From Alphaproteobacteria bacterium (GTDB lineage: Bacteria; Pseudomonadota; Alphaproteobacteria; ATCC43930; CGMCC-115725), in the NCBI GenBank assembly GCA_030039975.1, contig JASHUO010000674.1, positions 1 through 5,799 of the forward strand: 5,799 bases of DNA, read 5' to 3'. A model generated the notes under the pieces. The model was not told the DNA's origin. It saw only the letters and a list, made by a program, of their open reading frames with translations, and made no database searches. Position numbers and translations under genes: made by a program. Positions 4,304-5,799 of the stretch are shown one piece after another. Every line of letters begins with the position of its first letter. Within the stretch, counting starts at the first letter, position 1.

Positions 4304-5799
4304 ATGCCCACCACCGCGCCCGTACCCAATCGCGGCCTGATCACCGTCTCGATCATGCTGGCGACGATCATGCAGGCGCTCGACACGACGATCGCCAATG
4401 TGGCGCTGCCTTATATGCAGGGGAGCCTCTCGACCGCCCAGGACCAGATCACCTGGGTGCTCACCTCTTATATCGTCGCCGCCGCGGTGATGACGCCGGT
4501 CACCGGCTGGATCACCGGCCGCATCGGGCTGAAGCGCGTCTTCCTCGTCTCGGTCTTCGGTTTCACCGTCGCCTCGATGCTGTGCGGCGGCGCCACCAGC
4601 CTTGCCGAGATGGTGCTCTTCCGCTTGCTGCAAGGCATCTTCGGCGCGGCGCTGGTGCCGCTCTCGCAATCGGTGCTGCTCGACATCAATCCGCGCGAGA
4701 AGCAGGGCCAGGCAATGGCGATCTGGGGCGCCGGCATCATGGTGGGGCCGATCCTTGGGCCGACGCTCGGCGGCTGGCTCACCTTCAATTACGATTGGCG
4801 CTGGGTCTTCTACATCAATTTGCCGGTCGGCATCCTCGCCTTTCTCGGCATTCTGCTCTTCGTCCGCGACACTCAGCGCGACCGCGGCCTGCGCTTCGAT
4901 TTTCTCGGCTTTGCCCTGCTCAGCCTCGGCGTCGGCGCTTTGCAGATCATGCTCGACCGCGGCGAGCAGAACGACTGGTTCGGTTCGCGCGAGATCGTCA
5001 TCGAATGCGCGCTCGCGATTTGCGGCTTCTGGATGTTCGCGATGTGGACCGGCATCGCCGACCGGCCGTTCCTGACCCCCGCGCTGCTCAAGGACCGCAA
5101 TTTCGTCGGCAGCTGCATCCTGATCTTCGTCGTCGGCATCATCCTCTACGCTACCCTGGCGCTGCTGCCGCCGATGCTGCAGGACCTGATGGACTATCCC
5201 GTCACCACCGCCGGGGTCGTGATGATGCCGCGCGGCGTCGGCACCATGTTCGCCATGCTCGCCGTGGGCCGCCTCATCAATCGCCTCGATGTGCGCCTGC
5301 TGCTGCTCGTCGGCCTCGCCGTCACCACCTTCTCGCTCTACCAGATGACGGATTATTCGCTCGACATGGATTATTGGCCGATCATCTGGGCCGGGCTGGT
5401 CCAGGGCGTCGGGCTCGGCTTCCTGTTCGTACCGCTCAGCACCGTCGCCTTCGGCACGCTCGCCCCGTCCTTCCGCGCCCAAGCGGCCGGGTTCTTCAGC
5501 CTGGTGCGCAACATCGGCGGCAGCATCGGCATCTCCATGGTCGAGACCTTGCAGGACCGCATGACGCAGACCGTCCATGCCTCGCTTGCCGGCGAAGTGT
5601 CGCCCTTTACGTCGGCGCTGCGGCTGCCGGCGATGCAGCATTTCTGGAACCTGCACACCACGGCGGGGCTCTCGGCGCTCAATCAGGAAGTCACCCGCCA
5701 GGCGGCGATGATCGCCTATATCGATAATTTCAAATTCATGATGGTGGTGACCTTGGCCGCCGTTCCGCTGCTGGTGCTGCTGCGCCGCGCCCGCCCGCC
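4304..5799 (+). CDS. EmrB/QacA-type DHA2 family MFS efflux permease (3' end outside window)
   Basis: This is a proton-driven drug/H+ antiporter of the 14-helix DHA2 family, the inner-membrane partner of the preceding adaptor. The 498 visible codons have no stop; EmrB-type proteins are about 510-530 residues, so only a short cytoplasmic tail is missing. The start at 4304 follows GAGGGG (4294-4299), which overlaps the upstream stop. Signatures seen are motif D1 LDTTIANVALP (26-36), motif A GWITGRIGLKRVF (68-80), an arginine in FRLLQGIFGAALVPL (106-120, motif B), and the antiporter motif C GAGIMVGPILGPTLGGW (142-158). Then comes DWRWVFYINLPVG (164-176), typical of EmrB. Hydrophobic stretches fit 14 helices, the last at about 478-493. 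A long periplasmic loop (about 415-475) precedes it, as in DHA2 proteins. Together with the adaptor it would need a TolC-like channel, not seen here. Substrates cannot be predicted. Confidence 0.93.
   Translation, partial: MPTTAPVPNRGLITVSIMLATIMQALDTTIANVALPYMQGSLSTAQDQITWVLTSYIVAAAVMTPVTGWITGRIGLKRVFLVSVFGFTVASMLCGGATSLAEMVLFRLLQGIFGAALVPLSQSVLLDINPREKQGQAMAIWGAGIMVGPILGPTLGGWLTFNYDWRWVFYINLPVGILAFLGILLFVRDTQRDRGLRFDFLGFALLSLGVGALQIMLDRGEQNDWFGSREIVIECALAICGFWMFAMWTGIADRPFLTPALLKDRNFVGSCILIFVVGIILYATLALLPPMLQDLMDYPVTTAGVVMMPRGVGTMFAMLAVGRLINRLDVRLLLLVGLAVTTFSLYQMTDYSLDMDYWPIIWAGLVQGVGLGFLFVPLSTVAFGTLAPSFRAQAAGFFSLVRNIGGSIGISMVETLQDRMTQTVHASLAGEVSPFTSALRLPAMQHFWNLHTTAGLSALNQEVTRQAAMIAYIDNFKFMMVVTLAAVPLLVLLRRARP

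Noticed and set aside
4232..5656. A 474-codon minus-strand open frame opposite the permease gene
   Set aside because: Its translation is a low-complexity run of H, D, E, R, Q and A, the mirror of the hydrophobic permease codons. The plus-strand permease frame has all the MFS motifs.
4234..5727. A 497-codon plus-strand open frame in another phase over the permease
   Set aside because: It is arginine- and histidine-rich with no domain. The frame starting at 4304 encodes the recognisable DHA2 permease and stays open to the window edge.

Overview
The window is high-GC, gene-dense bacterial DNA. Codon third positions are mostly G or C, and protein wording and gene content fit an alphaproteobacterium, probably Hyphomicrobiales or a relative. 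That taxonomic guess is inference. There are six protein genes, two cut by the window edges, and two short divergent promoter regions. I see no RNA genes, insertion sequences, CRISPR arrays or phage genes.

Left part (1-1230), pyrimidine catabolism. The minus strand carries the N-terminal end of preT, the iron-sulfur/NAD(P)H-oxidising subunit of bacterial dihydropyrimidine dehydrogenase. Divergent to it is a TetR-family regulator that closely resembles RutR, the uracil/thymine-sensing repressor. Between them, at 485-500, is a 16-bp inverted repeat that matches the known RutR box at 12 of 14 defined positions. This is the best-supported regulatory call in the window.

Middle (1234-2589, minus). 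This is a class III omega-amino acid (beta-alanine):pyruvate aminotransferase, ending tail-to-tail with rutR with 3 bp between the stop codons. Beta-alanine is the end product of the reductive uracil pathway that PreT starts, so the enzyme fits the same route. However, its promoter region has no RutR box.

Right part (2701-5799, plus). A MarR-family regulator, an EmrA/HlyD-type membrane fusion protein and an EmrB/QacA-type (DHA2) 14-helix efflux permease form a tight operon: a 4-bp ATGA overlap, then an 8-bp gap. The permease runs off the right edge. The MarR gene is divergent from the aminotransferase, and the AT-rich 22-bp inverted repeat between them (2670-2691) overlaps likely -10 elements for both directions. 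A MarR autorepressor could therefore control the efflux operon and the aminotransferase together.

Every family here is well known. The points worth a second look are regulatory: the RutR box with an overlapping second palindrome, the MarR-type operator shared by an aminotransferase and an efflux pump, and a possibly leaderless marR transcript. I found no convincing undescribed system.
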